64,000 nt of DNA from Paramecium sonneborni (lineage: Eukaryota > Ciliophora > Oligohymenophorea > Peniculida > Parameciidae), in the NCBI GenBank assembly GCA_905182985.1, contig CAJJDN010000087.1, positions 51,360-115,359 of the forward strand, in the 5' to 3' direction. The translations under genes were made by a program, and so were the position numbers. Shown here piece after piece: positions 11,465-23,357 of this stretch (positions are counted from its first letter, which is position 1; the number at the start of each line of letters is the position of its first letter). The notes beneath the pieces were generated by a model. The model had not been told where the DNA came from. It worked only from the letters and a program-made list of their open reading frames with translations, and did not search any database.

Positions 11465-14400
11465 ATGTCATATATAAGCTTTAAGGTAATAGCAGAGACG
11501 AGATATTTATAACATGTGAGAATCTGTGGCAATCATTAATTACTTGGTGATTGGGATCCAAATAGCTCATTATTGTTATATACAACCAATGTAACTTATC
11601 CAGAATGGACTCATGAAAGTAAAATTCAAATTGACCCAAGTAAGAATAAAGTTATTCATTAATAGACGCCAGATTGGAATTCAAATGTTTAATATAAGAT
11701 GGTGATAACTTTTAATGGGAAGAAGTCCCTAATCGAAGACATAGATGTGATTTCAGACGCAATTTCTTAATCATCACTTTTAATAAGGAAGAAATGAATG
11801 TCAGAACATTTTAAAAATATGAAATCTCTCATGAATTTGTATAAGAAGACTTAAGTAAGATCTATAATTTACTACTTCATAGTGAATGTCTAAAGACTCA
11901 GTAGGTCTAGGGATTATGATCCATTTAATAATGATTTAGATTCAGTATATAAAATGCATTATTCTTATAGTCAGATAATGAAAGTCTGCCAGAATTAGTT
12001 AAATAAATTACAGGAATCACTTCCATCTCAATTCGTTAATTAGAAAGTGATTGGAGAGATATTATTAAAGTAATTCAAGACTTAAACCTTTTGTAGACAT
12101 ATTTTCAAAATAAGCAAAAGTAAAAATCCATATCAAAATTCCGTAAAATTTCAGAGTAGTATGGTTCTCCTGAATTAGTATTTGATTACAAAAGAAAAAG
12201 ATCGCAGTCTTCATCATAAATTTTCACTGATTCTTACGTTATATGTTTAAGCTTGAAGATTCCAATTTAAATAACTACTATTGATTAATAAATTCGAGTA
12301 AGAAACAAAAAAGGTAATTAATTTACAATTTTAAAATAGAAATTCTTAACAAATATAAATTCACTTTTACTTAAGATCCCTATTACAATAATATGTATGA
12401 TTTATTTAGTAACAGATTGAGTCTCAAAGCAATATGGATAGGATGGTTAGGAATATCAATCTAAGATGAAATTGAATACAATTTTATCTAATAATATATG
12501 TACAAATTTCTCATCTATATAGTTATGAACAATATAAATGTTATGGTATTTAATTGGATGAATCGTTATTACCATGTTTTACTTAATTTGTTGAACCAGT
12601 TTTTAATAATTTAATTCCAATGTTGAATTTTAATTTAGAAGATGATTACCTCAAAATAAATTAAATATTTGCTAAATTTGTACAGGATGCCATGCTTTGT
12701 ACACTTTTTAATAATCAATTCACTCATTTGCATTCAATCTTCATTTTTGATTATCATCTTTTTTTGATTCCTATTTTTATTAAGGAAGGTTTGATAAAAA
12801 AGAATGAATACCGACCACGTATTTGTACTATTATGAGAAGATCATTTCCTAATCCTAAATAATTAAGAATATTATCTTTTAATTAAATGATGCTCTCATC
12901 TTTATTAATGAGTGATTTAATCTCACTTGTTGAATTAAAGGATTTAAACAATTTTATATCATGTGTTCCATTTCAATATCAAAAATTGACATAAGTTTCT
13001 GGAATGACTGCATTTACTATTGAAGTTTTAGGTAGAAAAATTATACTTGATTATGGAAATGTTGGTTTAAATGAAAAATAATTAACAAATTTGATATTCA
13101 CTGAAGATTGGATCACAAAAGAATCCATCATACTTTTGGGAATTGATAGCATTTCTATCTCTAGTGGATTAAATCTTAAATTTCAAATTGTAGAATCATT
13201 ACACTAAATGGGACAGTAAATTTAGTTGATCCAACTTTTATATAAAAATAATGAAGATGATTTTGAAAATAATTAATCTCTTTTATCTTTATTACAAGAA
13301 CTTACTAATCAAGTTGAATTAATCAATAATAAATACTAACAACAATTAATTACATTGATATTAGATTCATCTCAATAGGAAAGAATCAAATTGTATAATA
13401 TAGCTGATGTTTTTATCAAGACATCATTAAGAGATGTTATTTCTTCAACATATCTAGAATATATATATGTAAGACAATCTTAAAAACAGAGAGCCAAAAT
13501 CATTTTAAGTAAATGGTGTTAACCTAAAGTTGATCATTAAAAAATTAACCCATTTAATATACAGATGTCTGCATAAATCATTTCAGATTATATAAATAAT
13601 GATCTACCATCATATATCAATGTACCTAGCAGTAATGATTGGCTTCTCAGATTGAATGATCATCTAAATTATTGTGAAGAATATTGGCTTGATAAATAAT
13701 TATATGATTCAGCCAAAGAATTAACTGTAGGATTGAAAGATAGACAATTTTGTTCTGTTGATACTACCAAAATAATCTCTAGATTCAATAATAATCAACT
13801 TCATGATAATCAAAGAGTCATCATCTTGGCTTATACTGAAACCTTTAAATAAAAAATATAAAAAATTGAACAATTAGTTTAAGCCTTAGAATAATTAGCT
13901 TTAGATGAGAATAACACTTTAATTCTCATATCAGATCAAGAATGTGAACTATTAGAACTAACTTTTGGTTCCATCAATAATTTATATATCATTGCTTAAG
14001 ATGGTCTTTTTATTAAATAAAATAATTAAACAACATTTTAATAAATTATTGACAAAGATGAAATGGTTGAAACTAAACTTTAATAATTATCTCATCATGA
14101 ACATTTTATTCTTTCTTAGAAAAATCTTATCTATACATTACAAATAAAAGAAAAGATCTAAGACTCTAATGCTGCAGCCAATATTCTTATTTCCAATCTT
14201 ATAAAGGATTTAAAATTAGAATTGGATGAGTATATTGTGACTTAAGATAATTACTCCATTAAAATTAAACATTAATTTCAATAAATTGAAGAATTATTAA
14301 AGATTATTATTTTGAATGAAGTTGATAAGAAAGGATTAGTTTCTTTTGCAAGCCTCATTTCTTTCGATCGATCATGGTTAGATAAAATAACCCAAATTTT

Positions 14401-14578
14401 TTAATTTGCAAATATGCCTTTAAATAAGGTAATTTTAAAATTTTGATATTTTAAGAAATTTCATTGTGTTTCAATCTCAGATCAAATAGGAAAGAATAGC
14501 AATCTAGTCATCGAAACTACTTAAGAAATTATATTATTGTTAAATAGGTATGCTGTAGAGAGCTGTTATAAAAAATGA
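11465..14578 (+). CDS. CBM20 + trehalose-6-phosphate synthase (GT20) + degenerate phosphatase (HAD) protein
   Basis: About 985 aa after six introns (11640-11665, 11855-11882, 11945-11970, 12314-12339, 12500-12522, 14429-14455). Residues ~1-100 form a starch-binding CBM20 domain (VRICGNHQLLGDWDP and DNFQWEEVPNRRH). The GT20 synthase follows, with IWIGWLG, FDYHLFLIPIFIKEG and, near its end, DVFIKTSLRDVISSTYLE. The C-terminal ~280 residues align with trehalose-phosphatase (VIILAYTETF, TLILISDQECELLE, IIAQDGLFIK). The phosphatase nucleophile motif DxDxT reads AYTET, so both aspartates are lost. It may act as a synthase or regulatory protein bound to a glucan reserve; phosphatase activity is unlikely. 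Confidence 0.88.
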
Positions 14579-14596
14579 AATTATATATAACTACAA

Positions 14597-16218
14597 TCAT
14601 CCCACTGACTAAACAAAATTATGTGGAAAGTATCCTTTGACTTAATTTTTGTCTTCTCCATACCACCAACCATTTGTAGTTCTCCTTAATAACTTAATTT
14701 AATCTCCTTTTTTAAAACTTAAATCTGTATCCTACCAAAATCATTTAAAATCTTTACTTTTTATGCTTTATAATCATATTTTGCTATAACATATTAATTA
14801 TTAATTTATTATTAATTTTCTTTATTTCTTTTGGATTATTTGTCATGTTCTTTTTAATCCAAAAAAACATTATGAAGTGAGGAACAACGATCTTTATTTT
14901 AAGCAACCTCTTTCATTAGAGTATCAAGAATATTAATTTCATTTTCATTATTTTTGAATGATTAAAACTAATAAGAGTGATCAATTATATCTTGATTAAC
15001 TCTTTTAGATATATTAAGTTATAAAGGTAATTAATTTCTATATTTTTCTTTACTTAGCACTCTTTATTTTTCCATTATTTCTAGGTCTGTAAAATAAGGA
15101 CTACCCATTTAAGATTCTGTTAGAGGTTCACTAATATCAAAAAATTAATTGGATTATTCTTGTAATGAGACATTTCTAATTGGCTTTGTAGGTTCAAGAA
15201 GAGGAAGATTATGGTTTGATTTTTAATTTACATTTTTTTATGCATTCATGATTTTATTTCCAAAGGATATTTCAAAAGATTCATTAAGTCTTAAAGATTC
15301 AACTCTTGTAAAGAATCCATTCACATCAAATTCCTCTGGTAATACACAATTTCTTAATGCTGGTAAATTGAGATTTTATGTTTTAGATATGAATTCTAAA
15401 ATAAATGCAGTTGAATTTTTTGACAGCTAAATAAGAGAATCATATGCTAACCCTAATGAGGGTTGAAAATGCTAAACAATTTTTTAAAAAAATGATAGGA
15501 ACTCAATGCAAACTAAACAATTTTCACAAATAAACGATTTTAATCCATTATTTATTGCAATTTAATCTTATAACTACTTAGTTAAGGATTCAGTTTTTTT
15601 CTATTCCATTTAAAGATTAGATTTTAATGGTTTTAACAATTAAATTTGTTCATTTATATTAATTAGTTAATTTTAATACAGTTGACGTTCATTTTACAAA
15701 TTTTAATTAAGTTCTTTATTTGTTGATTCTAATATTGTAAACTTTTTTTTCAATTCATTTAGAGTTAATTGCAATTTTGAAGATTAATCTTTTAAATCTT
15801 GATTTTCTGAACGAATTCTCTCATAATATACATCTTTATTCAATATATTCTCAATAATCATATTTGCCATAGCATTACTTGAATTAAGAAAATGTGCATC
15901 TTATTCTGTAATATGATTAAAATTTAATTTTCTGTTACTTTTTTATTATTGAGGAGTTGTATTAGGTGATACTGATTTAGTTTACTTTTCTTTAAGTTAT
16001 GCATTTTCTAGGATATATATCAATTCTTATTTTTTATTATTCTATCTTTGTGGTTCTTTTTTGTTGAGAATTTAGATTTGTGTCTTAAGTTATTAAGAAG
16101 ATTTTTAATTAATTGGCAATACACCATCGACACTCTAATTTAATTTCTGATGCTATGAGAATGCTCCAGGCTTTACTTGAATTTTATTATTAGGCAATAA
16201 TTTCTATAGGGAATACAT
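14597..16218 (-). CDS. Coiled-coil protein with C-terminal SH3 domain
   Basis: About 531 aa with a single 26-nt intron (14732-14757) inside the SH3 domain. The C-terminus reads YVIAKYDYKAQKD, SFKKGDQIKLL, GWWYGE and GYFPHNFVQ, which are the ALYDY, WW and PxNYV-type signatures of SH3 and should bind Pro-rich partners. The N-terminal half is Gln/Asn/Lys/Glu-rich with heptad-like stretches around residues 150-260, probably coiled coil. Its stop lies 18 bp from the convergent trehalose synthase stop. It is likely a cytoskeletal or cortical adaptor; I do not recognise a named family. Confidence 0.8.
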
Positions 16219-16239
16219 TTTAAATTTAATAATCGTTAT

Positions 16240-17481
16240 ATCATAATAATTTTTTCTTTGAATTTGTTTAAAGAATACAGCAAAATCATTCAGTCAATTA
16301 GAAAACAATAACAGTTCTATTTGATAAATAAATTAGTATATCATTAAATGTTCTTTGGCAAAATTCTTTAAATTATTGAATGGTTTATCATAGGAGGGAC
16401 AAACTTTGAAATAGCCAAAAAACTAAAATTCATCAGTTAAAGTTTTTCATCATCATGAGCGGAATGGAGTGTTATTCTTGTTTTCTAAAAATTTAAATTA
16501 AATTGAAATTTCTTATTCTAAATGGAGCAACTACAAAAAGATTCTCTAATTTAAAGAATAGATTGGTATAATCTTTAGGTTTTATATCCTTAAAATTCTT
16601 CTTATAGTTTCTTTTAAAAATCTATAAACCAAATTTTTTATTTATTATTCTTATAATTTATCCTTTTTTTGTAGGATTACTAAAGCCTTGATTTTATCTT
16701 AACATTGAGTATTTTTTTCTTTATCAAAAACAGGTTAGTAATTAATTTTACTGTGAAATTCTTATATTTTTCCTCATAAGCCAATTTATAAGACTTATTT
16801 ATTAAAAATATTCTTTCCTTATTCCAATAAGATTTAGATTATCTAATTAAGAGTGTTGGTTAATAACGAAGCATAAGAATTTTTTGCGTTTTCACGAACT
16901 ACAAATGTCATTATGGTGTATAATAGTTTTGATCTGAAAAATAGTTTAAGATCTTCATCTTTTTTATGTATACAAAGGAAGAATAAAAATACATAAATTA
17001 AAAATTATCTGTAAATACTTCCTTTACTACATTTCTAATCGAAAACCTTAACTCATGAAATTAGTTCTCAATTAAAAATACAGAAACTAAAAATTGTGGA
17101 ATCCTATTAATATATTCATCTCTTTGAGTTCCAATTTCTAAAAGTATCCTCAAATCATTACAATTCTCTGTAACTTTGAAAGAAATTCTTTTTACAATAT
17201 TCCTTTCAAAATATCACTTAATTTAATATTATTTTTTATTTCATAAACTTTCTAAAAACCTTTCAGAGATGATTTAACTCTTTATTTTCTAAAACAAACT
17301 AGATATAAAACTATCTATTTTAAAATTTAAAATACTCTTTGAATACTTTAAGATTTTGATAATTTTTTAAGATTTATAATTCGTTTATTTCTTTTTCATA
17401 TTGATAAAAAATTCTTTCTTTATTTTGGAAAGATTGATATACATAAACATTGTAAAAATATTTGATAAAGAGAGAGTTCAT
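16240..17481 (-). pseudogene. Broken protein-coding region, unrecognised
   Basis: From an ATG at 17479-17481 the frame begins as convincing protein (FIKYFYNVYVYQSFQNKE) and later blocks such as GTQRDEYINRIPQFLVSVF and WNKERIFLINKSYKLAYEE are equally protein-like. Joining them requires passing in-frame TGA codons near 17265 and 16911 and a frame change near 17205. I tried all nearby GT..TAG and GT..AAG introns without success. This is either a pseudogene or a stretch with assembly indels. No family recognised. Confidence 0.4.
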
Positions 17482-17691
17482 TTTTGCTTTTATTTAGTTT
17501 GAACTGATTTAATTGAAATTTCATTTCGTTGATCAATGTATTACATTTTTAATAAAACTTAAAGATTTAATATCCCCTTATAATTTAGGATGATGTGATG
17601 AAATTGAATTGCTGTTATGAATGATGTCAAAAGGTTAATGATTTCGAAAATAGTAAAACAATCGTATCCAAATATATTATAATTAATTTAA

Positions 17692-18714
17692 ATGGCTGGA
17701 GAGAAAATTTCAGGATAGGGGAAACGCAAATGCTAATAGAAGTGTCCAGATCATTAATTTAATCTCCATCCAAAAAGTTAAAAGTGTTGGTTTAAGTAAA
17801 TCACTAACATTGATTTCTGTCCTTTGTACAACGATGCTGTAACAGATATAAAATATAATTCAAAAGCTGGCCTGTTTTGAAAATATCGTTCCAGTCTTTA
17901 ATTAAGATGAATAATAATGTTTGCCAGGTTTCATATTAGAAGTAGACAGAGTAAGAATAGTTTTAATGTTATTAAAATTAGAATGACTACTTAAGAAGCA
18001 TGTAAAAATATAAAGATGATCATCAAAGAAAGATATAAGAATATACAATGAAGAAGACAAAATTGGTATAAGTTTAGAATTAAGTATAGTAAATTCCTAA
18101 ACCTGGTCGTAAACATAGATATTGTGGTGTGTGTCGTAAACCTTATGTAGATTATTTGGAAGTATAATATATTTAAAAATATAGCATATAAAATCTTCAG
18201 ATCATATCAATAGTTTTAATAAACATGATTTTGTACATGTGATTCTAAAAATAATTGATGAAGATTATAAACCAAGAGATGAAAATAAAATTTAAAATGA
18301 TTCAAGTACATATCCATCAAAAGCTGTAATGCCTAAAAAGAGAGGTCCTAAACCAAAATTATAAGTTGAATAAAGTGAACCAAAAAAGAGAGGAAGAAAA
18401 CCATTAGAATGTTAAATAGCAAAACGTGTAAAAACACAACCAATGATTCCAATAAGATAATAATAAACTATTCCTACTCCACCTCCACCTCCTTAACCAT
18501 ATTATCCATAATAATATTTCTATCCTTATCATCCATTAAATTAGATGATTCAATATGGTACATTACAAATACGGCCATAATTTCATGTTAGTTTTCCATT
18601 CCACATGCCAGTGGTTGATATGTAATTGGAAAGGAAATGCGAAGATATGAGTATCAATATTACATTACTTTAGTTGTAGATGCTAAAATAGATGATCGTT
18701 CTTAATTTGATTGA
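17692..18714 (+). CDS. DBF4-type zinc finger / AT-hook protein
   Basis: About 305 aa after introns at 17839-17866 (ends AAG), 17951-17981, 18162-18184 and 18651-18673. The middle holds GRKHRYCGVCRKPYVDYL followed by EHIKSSDHINSF, a CxxC...HxxxxxH arrangement matching the DBF-type zinc finger of Dbf4, the regulatory subunit of Cdc7 kinase. Two AT-hook-like motifs follow (KKRGPKPK and KKRGRKP), then a Pro/Gln/Tyr-rich tail. The N-terminus also has a Cys/His-rich patch (CPDHQ...HPKSQKCW). A role in replication initiation is possible, but assignment as the Dbf4 orthologue is inference. Confidence 0.65.
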
Positions 18715-18734
18715 ATATTATAATAATTATTATA

Positions 18735-20064
18735 TTTAACACCTAAATAAAACCATCCCAAATTATTTCTTCACATTTTTGTGCAAAATCAACCTCTAAT
18801 CATACAACTACATTAATGTTTCATAAAAACCACTATAATGGAGCCTATTCAAATCTCATGATCCTACATAAAAAATAGCTTAATTTGTCTACAGAAACAT
18901 TCATCTGGATGAACTTTGTCAATATCTTAACAGGAATACTCTAAAATACAAACACTCATCTTATTTTTGAACCTAAAGCAATATTTCTTGCAGGTATATT
19001 TCTACTTTATATTTAATAAGGTAATGATGAAGATTAATTACGTGTTGCTTAATTCAAAATTGAATACATCGCCTATTAAGAATTTAAGATGATCTATATC
19101 ATGAAAGATTAACGATCTCTCGTTTCATATAAACCATTCACTTCCATATTCTATTCCAAAAATTATAAAGAGCTTTATACTAAATATAGAGGAACTTGTT
19201 TATTTGTTAAAGATAAGTTGATTAAAGAATAAAAACAATTATAAGAATAGACTGGTTATATTAAAGATTTTGATTTAGAAAAGTATGAATCTTTTGTTAT
19301 TGCTTGGATTCCGAAAAGAAAAGAATCTAAAATCACTTCATTGTTTTAAACATGGATTAATGAATACAATTAATCTATCAATTTTACACCTAAATATGAA
19401 TTAAGACCTACCATCAATAGAGAATATTTTAATGATGCAGATCCTCTATAATAAATATCAATGACTTATATTGATTTTATACTTTTCTATTCTGAAAATG
19501 ATGTAGAATAATTCCAATTATAAAATAAAGTCTTAATTAAATTAGTTGATGATGGATGGAAAATTTTATTTAAAATATATTCATCAAATCTTCTATATTG
19601 TTAATAAGCTGAATAAAATATTAATGATTTTTTAAATTAATAATCATTAGAAATATTTAATATGGAATTATTTCATTTATGTGATGATTTTGATAAATTT
19701 ATTCTTGATTTGGAAGGAATATTGAAGAAAAAATGCAATTAACCTGTTAGATTATATAAACTCAATTCAATTCTATCTATTGTCAAAGAAATTGATAGAA
19801 GATTTGAAACCAAAGTTTAAAATTATATTTCTAATTTTGGATTTAAATAATGTTTATTTTTTTCTAAATAAAGAGATAATACTCTGGCTTTCAAAATTAT
19901 TAAAGATATTATTGATTTAAGAATCAAATTTAATCAAATTATTAAAAAAAAATCATTGGAAATATCTTTATTATCATAATCATTTCAAAGTTGTAAATCT
20001 ACATTATTATATTCCTAATGTGGTAAATCTACTATATTACCTTAATAACTCAAAGATAAAGAAT
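18735..20064. repeat. Scaffold-join duplication 1, left copy
   Basis: This 1330-bp stretch reappears without visible difference at 20066-21395, offset 1331, with exactly one N at 20065 between the copies. The left copy ends exactly at the N and the right copy starts exactly after it, as expected for overlapping contig ends joined without merging. The real genome very probably has one copy. Confidence 0.85.
18816..20064 (+). CDS. Truncated duplicate of the large unknown gene (5' part)
   Basis: It carries the same reading frame as the gene at 20147-23018, starting at the same ATG, but stops at the N of the scaffold join. It should be treated as an artefactual copy of the first ~416 codons rather than a separate gene. 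Confidence 0.7.
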
Positions 20065-20065
20065 N

Positions 20066-21395
20066 TTTAACACCTAAATAAAACCATCCCAAATTATTTC
20101 TTCACATTTTTGTGCAAAATCAACCTCTAATCATACAACTACATTAATGTTTCATAAAAACCACTATAATGGAGCCTATTCAAATCTCATGATCCTACAT
20201 AAAAAATAGCTTAATTTGTCTACAGAAACATTCATCTGGATGAACTTTGTCAATATCTTAACAGGAATACTCTAAAATACAAACACTCATCTTATTTTTG
20301 AACCTAAAGCAATATTTCTTGCAGGTATATTTCTACTTTATATTTAATAAGGTAATGATGAAGATTAATTACGTGTTGCTTAATTCAAAATTGAATACAT
20401 CGCCTATTAAGAATTTAAGATGATCTATATCATGAAAGATTAACGATCTCTCGTTTCATATAAACCATTCACTTCCATATTCTATTCCAAAAATTATAAA
20501 GAGCTTTATACTAAATATAGAGGAACTTGTTTATTTGTTAAAGATAAGTTGATTAAAGAATAAAAACAATTATAAGAATAGACTGGTTATATTAAAGATT
20601 TTGATTTAGAAAAGTATGAATCTTTTGTTATTGCTTGGATTCCGAAAAGAAAAGAATCTAAAATCACTTCATTGTTTTAAACATGGATTAATGAATACAA
20701 TTAATCTATCAATTTTACACCTAAATATGAATTAAGACCTACCATCAATAGAGAATATTTTAATGATGCAGATCCTCTATAATAAATATCAATGACTTAT
20801 ATTGATTTTATACTTTTCTATTCTGAAAATGATGTAGAATAATTCCAATTATAAAATAAAGTCTTAATTAAATTAGTTGATGATGGATGGAAAATTTTAT
20901 TTAAAATATATTCATCAAATCTTCTATATTGTTAATAAGCTGAATAAAATATTAATGATTTTTTAAATTAATAATCATTAGAAATATTTAATATGGAATT
21001 ATTTCATTTATGTGATGATTTTGATAAATTTATTCTTGATTTGGAAGGAATATTGAAGAAAAAATGCAATTAACCTGTTAGATTATATAAACTCAATTCA
21101 ATTCTATCTATTGTCAAAGAAATTGATAGAAGATTTGAAACCAAAGTTTAAAATTATATTTCTAATTTTGGATTTAAATAATGTTTATTTTTTTCTAAAT
21201 AAAGAGATAATACTCTGGCTTTCAAAATTATTAAAGATATTATTGATTTAAGAATCAAATTTAATCAAATTATTAAAAAAAAATCATTGGAAATATCTTT
21301 ATTATCATAATCATTTCAAAGTTGTAAATCTACATTATTATATTCCTAATGTGGTAAATCTACTATATTACCTTAATAACTCAAAGATAAAGAAT
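20066..21395. repeat. Scaffold-join duplication 1, right copy
   Basis: This is the right-hand copy of the 1330-bp duplication described at 18735-20064. It continues without interruption into the rest of the large gene and so is the copy to use for annotation. Confidence 0.85.
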
Positions 21396-23018
21396 CATTT
21401 GTTCCTCAATTATTTCCTTAGGAATGGAGAGGGTAATCAGCACTCCCTGAAATCAATTCTAAATATTAATAAAATTAAAGTAGTTTTTCAAGTGAGCAAT
21501 AGTCTAAGTTATCCAAAGATAATAATTAATAATCTAATAAAATATAAATTCATGATTAATAACATAACTAATCTGGATACTCAAATGGAGGAACTTTTAA
21601 CTCTATGGAATCTTTAAGTAAAGATTATAATAGTTTTGATAGTAGTGATAGCAGTGAAATTAATGAACTTAATGAATTTTGTCATGAAATCTAATTATCG
21701 TCAAATTTCAAGTAAGAAAAAAATAAAAAAATTATTGAAGAAGAAAAGATTTTATAATTGATTTAAATTCATCACATTTCTCAACAATTTGTTCGTTAAG
21801 TACTATTGGTAGGAATTGATAAAAAATCAATTTAATATAAACTTAAAGAATCTGCTGGATTGTATTTAAAAGATTGGGAATAAAGTTTAAGAAATTTCTT
21901 GAAAACATAAGAAATTAAAATGAATGATTTAGAATTGATTTTTCGTGATGATTGTATTGCAATTAATACTAAATTGAATTATCAATAAGTATCTTCTATT
22001 TGTGATTAATTTTTTGCAGGTACAACATGTATAGTTGTGTAATCAAATAAAAATTCAATAGATTTTAGAAATTAATTAAAAGAAACTTATGGAATAGAAT
22101 CAAAATAAACAAAGATTTAATAGATTGGATTAATTAGTAAACAATAATTTGAATAATTGTAAGTAGATGAAAAGGGTCGTTATATAGCTATGGAGTTATA
22201 TAATTATTTATATTTTGAGACAAATATTTAATAGAGGATAAATAAATTGTTGAGCTAGATTTAATAAGAGTAGGATGAATCAATTCTTATATCAGAAGTT
22301 GGTCTTGGAAATAAAATAATAATTGTCTTGTCTTAATAGTAATTGAATTATTTAATAGAAAATTATTAAGAGTTAGAATGCAACAAGTTGATTAAATTTG
22401 GAAAATACCTCTCAAACACATTTTATTATGTAGAAATAGAAAATATTGGTGAGTTATATGAAGATGCATAGGATATGTTAAGACGTATAGGTTATGAGTT
22501 GGTGGATACTTATTGCAATAGGAAAAAGTAGAAATATAAGAATTAGCAAATAATCTAATTAAAATAAAATAGTTGGAAGTTATGCATATATTCTAATATA
22601 AAGAAGTTTTACACAAAGTTATTAAATGATCTATTAGAAATGAAATTCAATGAGAAGGAATATCTCTAAATATTTTAGGGAGGTGTTAAGTTATCTGAGC
22701 TTTAGATAGATTTAGGGAAATTTTAAATAAAACATGAAAAGGACATAAATAAATTGGATTAGATGATTTTGGATGATTCAAATTGTAATGATTATAATTT
22801 AATCAATAAAGATAAATGTGTGTCTTAGAAGATAGACCAGTTTACACCAGGAAATTATTTGACTATAGTAGTAAGATCTGAACAATTACCAATAGAAAAT
22901 GTTACTTAACTTTATCCTGAAACTAGTCTCATCAGGTATTTTTATGTATTATTATAATTTAAGAGGTTATTTTGAAATACAAAGAAATTATTCTAAGCAA
23001 CAACAATAAAACTTCTGA
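20147..23018 (+). CDS. Large (~947 aa) unrecognised protein
   Basis: One continuous ciliate-code frame with a single 28-nt intron near its end (22936-22963); splicing gives the C-terminus SLIRGYFEIQRNYSKQ. The start ATG gives MFHKNHYNGAYSN. Features: a hydrophobic helix-rich block near residues 40-75 (AIFLAGIFLLYI), faintly reminiscent of a cyclin fold; a Ser/Asn/Gln-rich linker around residues 420-510; and an acidic/basic C-terminal half with no motif I can name (FFAGTTCIVVQSN, VGLGNKIIIVLSQ). No catalytic signature and no transmembrane pattern. It lies head-to-tail after the DBF-type gene and before the phosphodiesterase. Function unknown. Confidence 0.7.
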
Positions 23019-23356
23019 AATAATATAAATACATATAATTTAATTGTTATAATTATGTAATTTGAAATTAAAAAATGATTGAATTGAACTAATAGTAATA
23101 GGATACTTAATTATTATAGAAAGATTAAGATTCTTTTTAGTTCTATTTAGAAAGCTACAACAATAAATGCAGTTAGTATAATATAATTTATAAAAATAAT
23201 TAATATGTCAGAACAATAAAACTTAAAGGAAGAGACAAATAGGAACTTTGCATTAGCTACTGCAAAAGTTGTTCCTAGAGGATCAAAGGAGATATCTAAT
23301 ATAATAGGAGATCGTAGATCTTCATATAATATTGAAGGTTATGATCATGTTATTGC
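22085..23356. repeat. Scaffold-join duplication 2, left copy
   Basis: This 1272-bp stretch is repeated at 23358-24629, offset 1273, with a single N at 23357 between the copies. It covers the 3' third of the large unknown gene, the intergenic gap and the first ~50 codons of the phosphodiesterase gene. As with the first duplication, the geometry indicates unmerged contig ends. Confidence 0.85.
23205..23356 (+). CDS. Duplicate 5' fragment of the phosphodiesterase gene
   Basis: These 152 bp are identical to 24478-24629, the first ~50 codons of the VSD-phosphodiesterase gene, and are cut off by the N at 23357. They are a product of scaffold-join duplication 2, not a second gene. Confidence 0.7.
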
Positions 23357-23357
23357 N

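Noticed and set aside
11640..12000. Several apparent frameshifts in the trehalose synthase gene
   Set aside because: Three introns of 26, 28 and 26 nt explain them all and restore CBM20.
15248..15430. Plus-strand frame with ordinary-looking composition
   Set aside because: It is antisense to the coiled-coil/SH3 gene, whose own frame is open straight through this stretch.
17839..17880. Apparent TTTTGA +1 frameshift in the zinc-finger gene
   Set aside because: A 28-nt intron ending AAG (17839-17866) restores the frame without any shift.
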